Shown: one piece after another, positions 1-9,266 of the stretch | Position numbering within the stretch: position 1 is the stretch's first letter | Layout of the letters: every line of letters begins with the position of its first letter | Source: Rhodobacterales bacterium LSUCC0031 | Lineage (GTDB): Bacteria; Pseudomonadota; Alphaproteobacteria; Rhodobacterales; Rhodobacteraceae | Assembly: GCA_015689735.1 (NCBI GenBank) | Contig: WVSP01000001.1 | Span: 50,001-114,000, forward strand | Direction: 5' to 3' | Length of the DNA: 64,000 bases | Program-made: the position numbers and the translations under genes | Notes under the pieces: model-generated | Databases searched by the model: none | Seen by the model: the letters and a program-made list of their open reading frames with translations, nothing else | What the model was told of the DNA's origin: nothing

Positions 1-308
1 TGCTCGAAGCTGTAGGTGCCGGGGTTATCGACCATCCCGTCGATGACGATCGACCACGGCTGGGTTGTCAGCATATGCGCAAAGCGCGCAGGATCTTCCT
101 TGCGGGTGCCGAATTCATAGTAGTTATTGTAACTGGTAATATCCTCGAAACTGTTTGGCACAAGCGCCTCTTGCGCTTGCGCATCGGCGGCGAACAGGCC
201 CGCGCCGAACATGGCCGCCGATCCCGCCAAGATCTGGCGACGATTGAGAAAGACGGACTTTGGCGTCACATCTTTCCAGCTAAGATCCGAGGTATAGCGG
301 CGGGCCAT
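1..308 (-). CDS. msrP: MsrP-type molybdopterin-dependent methionine sulfoxide reductase, catalytic subunit (N-terminal part only)
   Basis: The reading frame starts at the ATG at 308 and runs off the left edge, so only about the first 102 residues are visible. The N-terminus has a twin-arginine signal (LNRRQILAGSAAMFGAGLF, roughly residues 22-40, ending near ADAQA), followed by a segment containing ITSYNNYYEFGT, which is characteristic of YedY/MsrP. Family members are periplasmic molybdoenzymes that repair oxidised methionine with electrons from the heme membrane partner MsrQ. The molybdenum-binding part and any msrQ gene lie outside the window. The call rests on the signal peptide plus the N-terminal signature, so the family is fairly sure and the full function is inferred. 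Confidence 0.8.
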   Translation of the reverse strand, partial: MARRYTSDLSWKDVTPKSVFLNRRQILAGSAAMFGAGLFAADAQAQEALVPNSFEDITSYNNYYEFGTRKEDPARFAHMLTTQPWSIVIDGMVDNPGTYSFE

Positions 309-625
309 GCATGCCTCCCTGATTGGTGTCGCGCCCATCTGCGCATGATATGCGCTTGAAACCAAGCAAGACCGGCGGCGGTCACGAAACTGTTTTTGGC
401 CGTGATAGCGTGAAACAAACACCTTGTTTCAATCACGCGCTATCAAATCATCTCACGCCCATTTGATTAGAATTTCTCGCCACCTTTGGCTTAGGCGCGC
501 CGCCGCAGTCGTCAAGCCATGCGGCGGAAAACCGCTTCACTTGAAAGCATTTGAGCGGCCGCCACCTGACACACAGACGAGAGGGCCTTGCCCCGTGATC
601 GTTCGTTCACACAGGAGAGTTCGTC
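309..625. other. Intergenic region with a 41-bp imperfect dyad between msrP and a fasciclin gene
   Basis: No gene is seen in this divergent gap. It contains a strong dyad at 404-444: the inner arms TGAAACAA (411-418) and TTGTTTCA (424-431) are perfect, separated by ACACC, and outer arms GATAGCG (404-410) and CGCTATC (438-444) extend it. No T-run follows, and it lies about 100 bp upstream of msrP, so an operator is more likely than a terminator. The regulator is unknown. An AGGAGAG ribosome-binding site at about 613-619 serves the fasciclin gene at 626. Confidence 0.4.
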
Positions 626-1108
626 ATGCGCAAAACACTGTTCGCCCTCGCCGCGACCACCATTCTTGCCGCACCGGCATTCGCTGCGGGTCATAGCGGA
701 AAAAATATTGTCGAAACCGCTATCGAGGCGGGCGGCTTCACTACGCTTGTCGCAGCTGTCGCGGCGGCCGATCTGGTCGAAACCCTTTCGGGCGAAGGCC
801 CCTTCACCGTGTTCGCCCCCACCGACGAAGCATTCGCCGCCCTGCCCGCAGGCACCGTTGAAAGCCTGCTTCTGCCCGAGAACCGCGACCAGCTGATCGC
901 TATCTTGACGTATCACGTCGTCCCCGGTGCCGTGATGTCCACCGACCTGACCGACGGCATGACCGCCGTGACCGTCCAAGGGGCCGAGATCACTATCGAC
1001 CTCGATAATGGCGTGATGGTGAATGATGCCAATGTTGTCTCGGCCGATATCGCGGCGACAAACGGCGTCATCCATGTCATCGACAAGGTGATCATGCCCC
1101 CGATGTAA
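626..1108 (+). CDS. Secreted fasciclin (FAS1) domain protein
   Basis: A 160-residue protein with a Sec signal peptide ([20 protein letters not shown], residues 1-20) followed by one complete FAS1 domain. The two conserved FAS1 boxes are visible: H1 around [16 protein letters not shown] and H2 near the C-terminus around [13 protein letters not shown], with YHVVPG between them. Single-FAS1 proteins of this length are common periplasmic or secreted proteins in Rhodobacterales, thought to act in adhesion or matrix contacts; their molecular role is poorly defined. The start is supported by an AGGAGAG ribosome-binding site. A second FAS1 gene follows, suggesting tandem duplication. Confidence 0.88.
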   Translation: MRKTLFALAATTILAAPAFAAGHSGKNIVETAIEAGGFTTLVAAVAAADLVETLSGEGPFTVFAPTDEAFAALPAGTVESLLLPENRDQLIAILTYHVVPGAVMSTDLTDGMTAVTVQGAEITIDLDNGVMVNDANVVSADIAATNGVIHVIDKVIMPPM

Positions 1109-1122
1109 GACTGTTCAGCGCG

Positions 1123-1142
1123 CGGGGGGGGCATCCCCCCCG
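1123..1142. other. G7/C7 hairpin between the two fasciclin genes
   Basis: Seven G (1124-1130), a four-base GCAT loop and seven C (1135-1141), extended by one C-G pair, lie just after the first fasciclin gene. No T-run follows, so it may act as a weak terminator or 3' stabiliser rather than a true intrinsic terminator. Confidence 0.4.
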
Positions 1143-1212
1143 TTGCGCACCGACAATGAGGGCGCTTCGCTGACGTCATAGCCTCCGGCCTGTCACAGGA
1201 CAGGAGAGACTT

Positions 1213-1710
1213 ATGAACCGCCGCTTTGCCCTAAGGCTCGCTACAACCGCCGGATTTGCCGCGCTGATCGCAGGCTGCACGCCGATGTTTGGCCAACCCA
1301 ACGCCGACATCGTGGAGGTCGCCGTATCGGCAGGCCAATTCACCACGCTGGTCACCGCCCTCGAAGCAGCAGAGCTGGTTGAGACGCTCAAGGGTGATGG
1401 ACCCTTCACCGTGTTCGCCCCGACCGACGCCGCCTTTGCCGCACTGCCCGACGGTACGCTTGCGGCACTGCTCGAACCCGCCAACCGCGACCAGCTTGTG
1501 TCGATCCTAAGCTATCATGTGGTCGCGGGCCGCATCACATCAGACCAATTGGCCGATGAGCAGCGCAGCTTTGATACGCTGCAAGGTCAACGCCTTCATA
1601 TCGACGGCAAAATCGGTGTGCGGGTGAATAACGCCACGGTCACGCAGGCCGATATCGCCGCTAGAAATGGCGTGATCCATGTCATCGACAAGGTGCTGTT
1701 GCCGCGCTGA
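1213..1710 (+). CDS. Fasciclin (FAS1) domain lipoprotein
   Basis: A 165-residue protein starting at the ATG at 1213 after CAGGAGAG. The N-terminus is a lipoprotein signal ending in the lipobox LIAGC (Cys about residue 22), so it should be membrane-anchored, unlike its soluble upstream paralogue. One FAS1 domain follows with the same landmarks ([36 protein letters not shown]). The two genes share their domain layout and are only about 100 bp apart, so they probably arose by duplication. The molecular role is unknown. Confidence 0.85.
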   Translation: MNRRFALRLATTAGFAALIAGCTPMFGQPNADIVEVAVSAGQFTTLVTALEAAELVETLKGDGPFTVFAPTDAAFAALPDGTLAALLEPANRDQLVSILSYHVVAGRITSDQLADEQRSFDTLQGQRLHIDGKIGVRVNNATVTQADIAARNGVIHVIDKVLLPR

Positions 1711-1734
1711 TTTCAGATCAACGCGCCACGCGAC

Positions 1735-1766
1735 AAGGCCCCCATGATCGCGTCATGGGGGCCTTT
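1735..1766. terminator. Bidirectional intrinsic terminator
   Basis: Perfect stem: AAGGCCCCCATGA (1735-1747), loop TCGCG, TCATGGGGGCCTT (1753-1765) and a short T-run. It sits between the convergent fasciclin lipoprotein gene and clpB, with A-rich and T-rich flanks on the correct sides for both directions. Confidence 0.85.
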
Positions 1767-1791
1767 GAGGTCTTGGTATGTGGTTACCTGA

Positions 1792-4407
1792 TCAATGCAG
1801 AACTGCATCGTCGGGCTTGGGCCGCTTGGACGGGGCAATGCGATTGCCCACGATCAACCCCTCTGGTCCAACCGTGACATGAACCGTCGCGCCATCGCCG
1901 ATATCGCCTGCAAGGATCATCTCGGCCAGTTGGTCTTGCAAACTACGCTGGATCACCCGCTTGAGCGGGCGCGCCCCAAACACGGGATCATAGCCTTCAT
2001 CGGCCAGCCATTGGCGGGCGTCCTTGTCCAGCTCCAGCGTGATCTTGCGCCCGGTCAGCCGCCGTTCCAACAGCCCAAGCTGAATCGCCACGATCCCGTC
2101 CATATCGTCCCGCGTCAGCCGGTCAAAGACGATCATGTCGTCAAGCCTGTTCAGGAACTCGGGACGGAAATGGGCGCGCACCGCCTCCATCACCTCGCGC
2201 TTGGCGGCCGATGCATCCACACCTTCAGGCAATTGGCTGAGGGCTTGACTGCCAAGGTTCGAGGTCAGGATGATCAACGTCTGCTTGAAATCGACCCGCC
2301 GCCCCTGACCATCGGTCAAGATCCCGTCGTCAAGCACCTGTAACAGCACGTTGAACACCTCGGGATGTGCCTTTTCGACCTCGTCGAACAAGATTACCTG
2401 ATAGGGCCTGCGCCGCACCGCTTCGGTCAACACGCCGCCCTCGTCATAGCCGACATAGCCCGGCGGCGCACCGATCAGCCGCGCGACCGAGTGCTTTTCC
2501 ATAAATTCGGACATGTCGATGCGGACCATGGCTTGGTCGTCGTCGAACAGGTAGGCGGCCAGCGCCTTGGTCAACTCGGTCTTGCCCACGCCGGTCGGCC
2601 CAAGAAACAGGAATGAGCCCAGCGGCCGGTTCTCATCTTGTAGGCCCGCCCGCGCGCGGCGCACGGCGCGGCTGACAGCAGCGACGGCTTGCGTTTGACC
2701 GATGACGCGGCGGCCTAGTTCGGCCTCCATCTTCAACAGCTTTTCGCGCTCGCCCTCAAGCATCTTGGACATGGGAATACCTGTCCAGCGCTCGACCACG
2801 GCGGCGATCTGTTCGGGGCGCACGGCCTCTTCGACCATGATATCCTCATCCTGCGCCTCGGCGACGACCAGATCCTTTTCGAGCTGCGGGATCACGCCGT
2901 AAGACAGCTCGCCCGCCCGCGCGAGGTCACCAGCCCGCTTTGCCTGATCCAACTCCGCGCGCGCCTGATCAAGACGCTCTTTGATGGTGCGGGCTTGGTC
3001 CAACTTGTCGCGTTCGGCTTGCCATTTGGCGGTCATCGCGGCCGATTGCTGTTGCAGATCGCCCAACTCGCGCACCAGCTTTTCCAGCCGGTCCTTGGAC
3101 GCCTGATCATCCTCTTTCTTCAGCGCTTCGGCTTCGATCTGCATCTGGAGGATCTGGCGATCCAGCGCATCCAGCTCCTCTGGTTTGCTGTCCACCTCCA
3201 TCCTTAGGCGGCTTGCCGCCTCATCCATCAGGTCGATCGCCTTGTCCGGCAAAAAGCGATCAGTGATGTAGCGATGCGACAGCGTGGCGGCAGCCACGAG
3301 CGCGGCGTCGGAAATCCGAACACCATGGTGCAGCTCGTATTTCTCCTTGATACCTCTTAGGATGCTGATTGAATCCTCGACGGTTGGTTCCTCAACCATC
3401 AGGGGTTGGAACCGCCGCGCAAGCGCTGCATCCTTTTCGACATATTTCCGATATTCGTCGAGGGTCGTGGCACCCACACAGTGCAATTCTCCACGCGCAA
3501 GCGCCGGCTTGATCAGGTTCGCCGCATCCATCGCGCCATCGGATTTGCCCGCGCCCACCAGCGTATGCATCTCGTCGATGAACAAGATGATCTCGCCCGC
3601 AGCGGCGGTGATCTCGCCCAAGACAGCCTTGAGCCGCTCTTCGAACTCGCCCCGATATTTCGCGCCCGCGATCAGCGCGCCCATATCCAGCGCCATCAGC
3701 GTCTTGTTACGCAAGCTTTCCGGCACATCGCCATTGACGATGCGCAGCGCCAACCCCTCGGCGATGGCCGTCTTGCCGACGCCGGGTTCACCGATCAGCA
3801 CCGGGTTGTTCTTGGTGCGACGTGACAAGACCTGCATCGCACGGCGAATCTCTTCGTCGCGGCCAATGATCGGGTCGATCTTTCCGGCACGCGCGGCCTC
3901 GGTCAGGTCGCGGGCATATTTCTTGAGCGCATCATAGCTGTCTTCGGCACCGGCACTGTCGGCTGACCGCCCCTTGCGCAGATCATTGATCGCGGCGTTG
4001 AGCGATTGGGCATTCACCGCGCCCGCCTCAAGTGCCTCGCGCGCGGGACTGTTGACCATCGCCAATGCCGTCAACATCCGCTCCACGGGAACAAAGCGAT
4101 CTCCTGCCTTGGTTGCGATCTTTTCTGCCTCGTCCAGCACCTTGGCCAATTGCCGATCCGAGACCAGACCCCCTGCATCCCCCGTCACCTTGGGCAGCCG
4201 CGACAGCGCGAGATCAACGGCTTCGCGCACACGATCAGGCGCACCGCCTGCGCGCTTGATCAGGGTCGCTGACAAACCCTGTTCATCATCCATCAACGCC
4301 TTGAGGATATGTTCAGCGCCAAGTTTTTGGTGGTCTTCGCGCTGTGCAATGGTCTGGGCGGCCTGCAAGAATCCGCGGGCGCGATCGGTGAACTTCTCCA
4401 AGTTCAT
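1792..4407 (-). CDS. clpB: ClpB ATP-dependent disaggregase
   Basis: An 871-residue Hsp100 chaperone, the usual ClpB length. It has an N-terminal Clp repeat domain, a first AAA+ module with Walker A GEPGVGKT (about 205-212), a coiled-coil middle domain rich in E, K and Q (about 410-530), and a second AAA+ module with Walker [10 protein letters not shown] (about 605) and a C-terminal ClpB domain. It lacks the ClpP-binding tripeptide loop expected of ClpA. ClpB works with DnaK to dissolve protein aggregates after heat stress in the cytoplasm. The start is preceded by AAGGAGA. A sigma-32-like promoter is visible at 4484-4513. Confidence 0.97.
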   Translation of the reverse strand: MNLEKFTDRARGFLQAAQTIAQREDHQKLGAEHILKALMDDEQGLSATLIKRAGGAPDRVREAVDLALSRLPKVTGDAGGLVSDRQLAKVLDEAEKIATKAGDRFVPVERMLTALAMVNSPAREALEAGAVNAQSLNAAINDLRKGRSADSAGAEDSYDALKKYARDLTEAARAGKIDPIIGRDEEIRRAMQVLSRRTKNNPVLIGEPGVGKTAIAEGLALRIVNGDVPESLRNKTLMALDMGALIAGAKYRGEFEERLKAVLGEITAAAGEIILFIDEMHTLVGAGKSDGAMDAANLIKPALARGELHCVGATTLDEYRKYVEKDAALARRFQPLMVEEPTVEDSISILRGIKEKYELHHGVRISDAALVAAATLSHRYITDRFLPDKAIDLMDEAASRLRMEVDSKPEELDALDRQILQMQIEAEALKKEDDQASKDRLEKLVRELGDLQQQSAAMTAKWQAERDKLDQARTIKERLDQARAELDQAKRAGDLARAGELSYGVIPQLEKDLVVAEAQDEDIMVEEAVRPEQIAAVVERWTGIPMSKMLEGEREKLLKMEAELGRRVIGQTQAVAAVSRAVRRARAGLQDENRPLGSFLFLGPTGVGKTELTKALAAYLFDDDQAMVRIDMSEFMEKHSVARLIGAPPGYVGYDEGGVLTEAVRRRPYQVILFDEVEKAHPEVFNVLLQVLDDGILTDGQGRRVDFKQTLIILTSNLGSQALSQLPEGVDASAAKREVMEAVRAHFRPEFLNRLDDMIVFDRLTRDDMDGIVAIQLGLLERRLTGRKITLELDKDARQWLADEGYDPVFGARPLKRVIQRSLQDQLAEMILAGDIGDGATVHVTVGPEGLIVGNRIAPSKRPKPDDAVLH

Positions 4408-4483
4408 CTTGACTCTCCTTGTCCAAGCGCCCGGTCGGCGGCCACCCGTCTCGCGGCATGGCGGCCAGTGGGCCTCGATCCAT

Positions 4484-4513
4484 CATGTGGGAAGTGAATT
4501 CTTCGCCTGCAAG
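4484..4513 (-). promoter_or_regulatory. Candidate sigma-32 (heat-shock) promoter of clpB
   Basis: On the minus strand CTTGCAG (4513-4507) is followed after 15 bases by CCCACATG (4491-4484). This resembles the sigma-32 consensus CTTGAAA-N13-15-CCCCATNT and lies about 75 bp upstream of the clpB start. The rest of the 4408-4787 gap shows no gene; it holds this site and the hairpin at 4607-4638. Confidence 0.45.
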
Positions 4514-4606
4514 GCACAACAAGGTCTCGACAACAACAAAGATTGCTACTAAAGATGCGCTTGTTATCAAAAGTTACATCGCGATTGCGTGTGTATTGAT
4601 CGCGAA

Positions 4607-4638
4607 GGGGGGCGCCGCCCTGCGTATAGGCGCCCCCC
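4607..4638. repeat. 10-bp perfect GC hairpin in the clpB/pyrF gap
   Basis: GGGGGGCGCC (4607-4616) and GGCGCCCCCC (4629-4638) form a perfect inverted repeat around a 12-base loop. It lies between divergent genes, where no terminator is needed, and has no T-run. The function is unknown. Confidence 0.5.
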
Positions 4639-4787
4639 GACCTTTACCAACACTACGATCCTGAATTCACATGCAGCGACGATACCGTCATTGACGGAAA
4701 TCAACGCCGGTCCAGTTTTGGTCGATATGGACATAACACCTTGTGCCACCTAGGAACGGGCAACCCCCGATCCGAAAGGTAGCAAAC

Positions 4788-5483
4788 ATGACCGATGACC
4801 GCTTGATCGTCGCCCTTGACGTTCCCAACGCAATCGAAGGGCTCAAAACCGCCGAACACATCGGCAACGCGGTCAGCTTTTACAAAATCGGACTAGGCAT
4901 GCTGACAGGCGGCGGCCTCGCGCTGGCCAATGAACTCAAGCAAGAGCATGGCAAACGCATTTTCCTCGATATGAAATTCTTCGATATCGGCGCGACGGTC
5001 GAAAACGCCGTGCGTGGCATTGCCAGCTTCGATCTTGATTTCCTCACTGTGCATGGCGACCCGCAAGTCGTGCGCGCAGCCAAGGAAGGGGCCGCAGGCA
5101 CCGGGCTCAAGATCCTTGCCGTGACGATCCTTACCTCCAACGACCGCGCCGATCTCGATGACAATCTGATCGTTCCGGGCGACATCGCCGACATCGTGGC
5201 CATGCGCGCCGCGCGCGCGCTTGAGGCGGGGGCGGATGGTGTCATCGCCTCCCCGCACGAGGCGGCGATGATCCGCGCCTTGCCACAAGCCGCAGGCCGT
5301 TTGATCGTCACTCCCGGCGTGCGCCCCCAAGGTGCTGCCGCCGGTGATCAAAAGCGGATTGCAACCCCAGCGAAGGCCATTGCCGACGGGGCCGATCATA
5401 TCGTTGTCGGTCGCCCGATCTGGCAAGCACCCGACCCCCGCGCCGCAGCACAGGCGATCTTGGCAGAGCTATCAGGCGCTTAA
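4788..5483 (+). CDS. pyrF: Orotidine 5'-phosphate decarboxylase
   Basis: A 231-residue TIM-barrel enzyme that converts OMP to UMP, the last step of de novo UMP synthesis. The family signature FLDMKFFDIGATV (catalytic D-x-K-x-x-D) is present around residues 58-70, together with the phosphate-binding segments VTPGVRP and HIVVGRPIW. An upstream in-frame GTG at 4743 would add 15 residues without family similarity; the ATG at 4788, starting MTDDRLIVALDVP, matches normal family N-termini. It overlaps the convergent NfeD-like gene by 4 bases. Confidence 0.96.
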   Translation: MTDDRLIVALDVPNAIEGLKTAEHIGNAVSFYKIGLGMLTGGGLALANELKQEHGKRIFLDMKFFDIGATVENAVRGIASFDLDFLTVHGDPQVVRAAKEGAAGTGLKILAVTILTSNDRADLDDNLIVPGDIADIVAMRAARALEAGADGVIASPHEAAMIRALPQAAGRLIVTPGVRPQGAAAGDQKRIATPAKAIADGADHIVVGRPIWQAPDPRAAAQAILAELSGA

Positions 5484-5764
5484 GTGTCGTTGATATCGTG
5501 GTCAAAGCTTTTGACCTGACCGCGATAAACCCCGACCCAGCGCCGCAGCGCCAGCCAACATACCAACGAGATCACCGCGAAAACCAGAAACAAAAGCGGT
5601 AGCGACCCGGCCAACCAGACCGCCACGGGACCACCAAACAGCAAAAGCGCGGCCACTACAGCCGCGCCCAGCGCAAAACCCAGCAAAACGAAGGCCGGCA
5701 ACAGCACCTCGCCGATCGCCAAAACGACCGCCACCGCCCCCCAGACCCACCAAGCCGCCCACAT
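5480..5764 (-). CDS. NfeD-like short membrane protein
   Basis: A 94-residue protein with a hydrophobic N-terminal two-thirds (about three membrane segments between residues 3 and 72) and a short hydrophilic tail. Size, membrane pattern and position directly after an SPFH/stomatin gene match the short NfeD class, which usually pairs with QmcA-type proteins in membrane quality control. The C-terminal OB domain of longer NfeD proteins is largely missing. Its start overlaps the stop of the SPFH gene by one base, so the two are co-translated. Confidence 0.75.
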   Translation of the reverse strand: MWAAWWVWGAVAVVLAIGEVLLPAFVLLGFALGAAVVAALLLFGGPVAVWLAGSLPLLFLVFAVISLVCWLALRRWVGVYRGQVKSFDHDINDT

Positions 5765-6651
5765 CAGCTCCGCCCTTTCAGCATCGAGAACGCCTTGCCG
5801 AAGGCATCGACAGCATCGGCAGGCACGATGATCGTCTGGCTGCCTTGGCCCTTGCCGACCTGCCCGATCGCCTTCACCTGCTCAAGCGCGATGTTGTATT
5901 GCACCGCCTCAAGCCCGCCCTTGGCAATCGCCTCGGCCACCACGCCCGTGGCATAGGCTTCGGCATCCGCCTCGACCCGGCGCGCCTCGGCCTGTTGGCG
6001 CGCGGCGTATAACTCCGCGTCAGCGGCCAGTTCGACGGCCCGCTTTTGCCCCTCGGCCCGCGTCACGGCGGCGCGGCGCTCACGCTCGGCGTTCAATTGC
6101 TGAAGCATGGCATCCCGCGTGGCTTGATCCAGACCGACATCAAGAATTTCTGCCCGCGTCACCTCGATCCCCCAATCATCAACCGCGCCCTCGACCGCCT
6201 CCTTGATCCGCGTGATCAGACTGGCGCGGTTGGATTGCACCTCGTCCAACTCCATCTTGCCGATCTCGGCGCGCACGATCCCCGCAACAGTCGTCGCGAT
6301 CGCCCCATCGACATCGCGGATCCGGTAAACCGTCCGCTCGGGGTGCAACACGCGGTAGAACACGCTGGTTTCCACGACCAAAAGCACGTTGTCGGTGGTG
6401 ATCGCGTCTTGGCTCGCTGTCGGCAATTGCCGCTCGAGGATCGACACGCGATGCGCCACCCGATCAAGGAAAGGCACGATGAAATTGATCCCCGGCCCAA
6501 GGACCGATTTCAACCTGCCAAAGCGCTCGACCACATGCTGCTCGGATTGCGGCACGATACGGATGGCCAAGAAAATGCAAAGAATGATGAAGAAGGCAAA
6601 CAGCAAGACAACGATGTTGCCGCCAAGCATGTCGTTTTCGAATTGGTTCAT
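5764..6651 (-). CDS. SPFH/stomatin-like membrane protein (QmcA family)
   Basis: A 295-residue protein with one N-terminal membrane anchor (about residues 10-32), then an SPFH/band-7 domain (RIVPQSEQHVVERFGR through the region with VTRAEILDV), an A/E/R-rich coiled coil (about 180-240) and a hydrophobic C-terminal segment. Such proteins form membrane scaffolds, often with NfeD partners and FtsH-type proteases. The frame is open further upstream to a TTG at 6738, but the ATG at 6651 puts the membrane anchor near the N-terminus as in the family. It diverges from dinB. Confidence 0.9.
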   Translation of the reverse strand: MNQFENDMLGGNIVVLLFAFFIILCIFLAIRIVPQSEQHVVERFGRLKSVLGPGINFIVPFLDRVAHRVSILERQLPTASQDAITTDNVLLVVETSVFYRVLHPERTVYRIRDVDGAIATTVAGIVRAEIGKMELDEVQSNRASLITRIKEAVEGAVDDWGIEVTRAEILDVGLDQATRDAMLQQLNAERERRAAVTRAEGQKRAVELAADAELYAARQQAEARRVEADAEAYATGVVAEAIAKGGLEAVQYNIALEQVKAIGQVGKGQGSQTIIVPADAVDAFGKAFSMLKGRS

Positions 6652-6782
6652 TGCGTCACTCGTCTGTTGGGTTACCGCTTGCATCAGCCCAAGATATGCG
6701 GCCTTCGCCCGCCCATTGCCAGCCTCAAAATCGTCCAAGACAGGCGCTTTCGCCGCGCATTAGATCGGCCTATCCTTGCGCC

Positions 6783-8036
6783 ATGCCCAGCCTGTGCCGC
6801 GATTGCCTGACCCCGTTTGACCAGCGCCCGCGCTGTCCGGCCTGCGCCAGCCCGCGCATCACTACCCATCCCGAGCTTTGGGATTTGTCCATCGCGCATA
6901 TGGATTGCGACGCCTTCTATGCCTCGGTCGAAAAGCGGGACAATCCCGATCTGCGCAACAAGCCGGTGATTATCGGCGGCGGTCGGCGCGGCGTGGTCTC
7001 GACGGCCTGTTACATCGCCCGCATCAAGGGCGTGCGCTCGGCCATGCCGATGTTTCAAGCACTCAAGCTCTGCCCCGAGGCGGTGGTCATCCGTGGCCGG
7101 ATGGAGGTCTATGCCCAAGTCTCGGCGCAGATCCGGGCCATGATGACAGACCTTACCCCAGCAATCGAACCGCTCTCGCTCGACGAAGCGTTCCTTGATC
7201 TCTCCGGTACCGCCCGGCTGCATGGCGCGCCGCCTGCCATCTTGTTGGCGGGGCTTGTCAAACGCATGCAGACCGAATTGGGCATCACCGGTTCGATCGG
7301 GCTATCGCATAACAAGTTTCTGGCCAAGCTCGCCTCCGACCTCGACAAGCCGCGCGGCTTCTCGGTCATCGGGCAGGCCGAGACACTTGATTTTCTGCGC
7401 GACAAGCCTGTGCGCATGATCTGGGGGATCGGTGCCGCCGGCCAAGCGGCCTTGGAACAGGTCGGCATCCGCAGCTTTGCCGATCTGCGCCGCTGGGAAC
7501 TCACGGATCTCGTGGCGCGCTTTGGGTCGATGGGCGAACGCCTGTTCGACCTTGCTCGCGGCCAAGATTCCCGCCGCATCAGCCCTGACCGGCCGGTCAA
7601 ATCGATCTCGAACGAAACAACCTTCGCGGATGATGTGAGCGATCCAGACCTGCTCGACGGACATATCTGGCGTCTGGCCGAAAAGATTGCCGACCGCGCA
7701 AAGGCACGGGGGCTGGCCGGGCGGGTGGTAACGCTCAAGCTCAAACGCGCGGATTTCAAGCTGCTCACCCGGCGCGCCTCGCTCGATGACGGCACCCAGA
7801 TCGCCGACCGCATCTACCGCACGGCGCATGCGCTCTTTGCCGGAACCGACCATCCAACACCTTATCGGTTGATCGGGCTTGGCCTGTCCGACCTTGTCCC
7901 CGCCGAACAGGCCGATCATGTCCAAGACCTGCTCGATCCTGACCGCGCCCGCCGAACGGCCTCCGAACGCGCCACCGATGCGATCCGCGCCCGCTTCGGA
8001 AAGGACGCAATCCTCAAGGGCCGCGCCTTGCGATAA
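6783..8036 (+). CDS. dinB: DNA polymerase IV (Y-family translesion polymerase)
   Basis: A 417-residue Y-family polymerase. The palm motif IAHMDCDAFYASVEKRDNP (catalytic Asp) and the second acidic motif LSLDEAFLDLSG are intact, followed by thumb and little-finger domains. It copies past DNA lesions and is error-prone. A short N-terminal extension holds four cysteines in a C-x2-C...C-x2-C arrangement (C5, C8, C18, C21), consistent with a small zinc ribbon that I believe is common in Rhodobacterales homologues. The frame is open upstream to 6651, but that part overlaps the divergent SPFH gene's start region. Confidence 0.95.
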   Translation: MPSLCRDCLTPFDQRPRCPACASPRITTHPELWDLSIAHMDCDAFYASVEKRDNPDLRNKPVIIGGGRRGVVSTACYIARIKGVRSAMPMFQALKLCPEAVVIRGRMEVYAQVSAQIRAMMTDLTPAIEPLSLDEAFLDLSGTARLHGAPPAILLAGLVKRMQTELGITGSIGLSHNKFLAKLASDLDKPRGFSVIGQAETLDFLRDKPVRMIWGIGAAGQAALEQVGIRSFADLRRWELTDLVARFGSMGERLFDLARGQDSRRISPDRPVKSISNETTFADDVSDPDLLDGHIWRLAEKIADRAKARGLAGRVVTLKLKRADFKLLTRRASLDDGTQIADRIYRTAHALFAGTDHPTPYRLIGLGLSDLVPAEQADHVQDLLDPDRARRTASERATDAIRARFGKDAILKGRALR

Positions 8037-8043
8037 GACCGCC

Positions 8044-8100
8044 CTTCTTCGTTTCGAAAATATCCCGGGGGAGGCCGGAACGGCCGGGGGCAGAGCCCCC
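8044..8100 (+). repeat. Dispersed palindromic element, copy A
   Basis: A 57-bp element: leader CTTCTTCGTTTC, core AAATATCCCGGGGG, hairpin 1 GGCCG-GAA-CGGCC (8073-8085) and hairpin 2 GGGGGC-AGA-GCCCCC (8086-8100). It differs from copy B (28275-28331) at only three positions. It fills the gap between the convergent dinB and amidohydrolase genes, and its last base is the last base of the latter's stop codon, so it may act as their shared 3' end. Confidence 0.85.
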
Positions 8101-8957
8101 TATTGCGCCGCCAGCGGCAAGCGGCCCGGCCGTGCGGCAATCACGCGCGAGATCACGCGGGTGATTGCCGCGCGGATCGCGTTGAAATTAGCCGTGGGGC
8201 GCAGCACACGCTCATCCATATAGAGGACGCGGTCGATCTCGATCTGCACCGCGTGCCATCCGCGCGCAGGGCGTCCATAGTGCTGCGTGATAAAGGCCCC
8301 GGCAAAAGGGGCATTACGGATGACACGCAGCCCCTCGCGCTGAAAACCCTCCTCAAGCGCATCGACGATCTCACCGGCACACGAGACACCGAATCGATCG
8401 CCGAGCACGACCTGCGGCCGCGTTTGACCTGGCCGCGCAACCGCATCAAGCGCCTCATGCGGCATGGAATGAAAATCCAGCAAGACCGCCTCGTCAAACG
8501 CGGTATGAGCGGCCTGCATCAATCCCTCAAGTGCCGCGTGATAGGGACGCCAGACCTGTGCGATGCGCGCCTCGGCCTCGGCGCGAGTGATCTTGCCGCG
8601 ATAAATCGCGCGCCCATTAGCCACGACACGCGGGATCACCCCCAATCCTGATGAGATGCGGGGGGTCTGCATCACCCGCATGACCCCCTCGATGACGCTG
8701 GGGTCCAACTCGTCGGAGCCGCGGTTGAGATCCAGCCAAGCGCGCGGATACTCTGCCGCCAACAATGGCGCGCCAAGGCTGGGTGCCTGTTCAACGAGCA
8801 CATCCATATAAGCATCTTCGGATGATCTGACGCCTGCCTCATCCAAGACGCTCGCCTGCAAAAAGGCCGCAGGGTAGTGCCGCCCCGAATGGGGCGATGC
8901 GACCACCACGGGGGTCAGCAATTCGTCAGGCCGCGCAAGGCGAAACGCAGGGTGCAT
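8100..8957 (-). CDS. N-formylglutamate amidohydrolase family protein
   Basis: A 285-residue protein of the N-formylglutamate amidohydrolase (HutG-like/FGase) family. Visible landmarks are the N-terminal VVVASPHSGRHYP, the DLNRGSDELDP segment and a FHSMP motif, which carry the metal-binding histidines and acids in the family. The classical substrate is N-formylglutamate from histidine degradation, but no other hut genes are nearby, so the substrate is open. A TTG at 8972 would add five residues; the ATG at 8957 is preferred. The 3' end abuts repeat copy A. Confidence 0.85.
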   Translation of the reverse strand: MHPAFRLARPDELLTPVVVASPHSGRHYPAAFLQASVLDEAGVRSSEDAYMDVLVEQAPSLGAPLLAAEYPRAWLDLNRGSDELDPSVIEGVMRVMQTPRISSGLGVIPRVVANGRAIYRGKITRAEAEARIAQVWRPYHAALEGLMQAAHTAFDEAVLLDFHSMPHEALDAVARPGQTRPQVVLGDRFGVSCAGEIVDALEEGFQREGLRVIRNAPFAGAFITQHYGRPARGWHAVQIEIDRVLYMDERVLRPTANFNAIRAAITRVISRVIAARPGRLPLAAQ

Positions 8958-9121
8958 CGTCGATCCGTTCAAACGTCAGACACATTCATATAGCGGTTTT
9001 TGCCGATAATCCAAAAGCTCTTGAACCCCCAACCCAATCCTTCTATAGACCCGTCACCCATGCGGCGGGATGCGCGGAATCGGGCTGATCATCAGCCCAG
9101 CTGGCAGTCGTCCCGGGCACC

Positions 9122-9196
<75 letters not shown>

Positions 9197-9266
9197 TGAA
9201 CCGGTCCGCAAGGACCAAACGAAACCCACAGGCGCGACGCCCGCGCCGCGACGAAGGAGACAGGCC

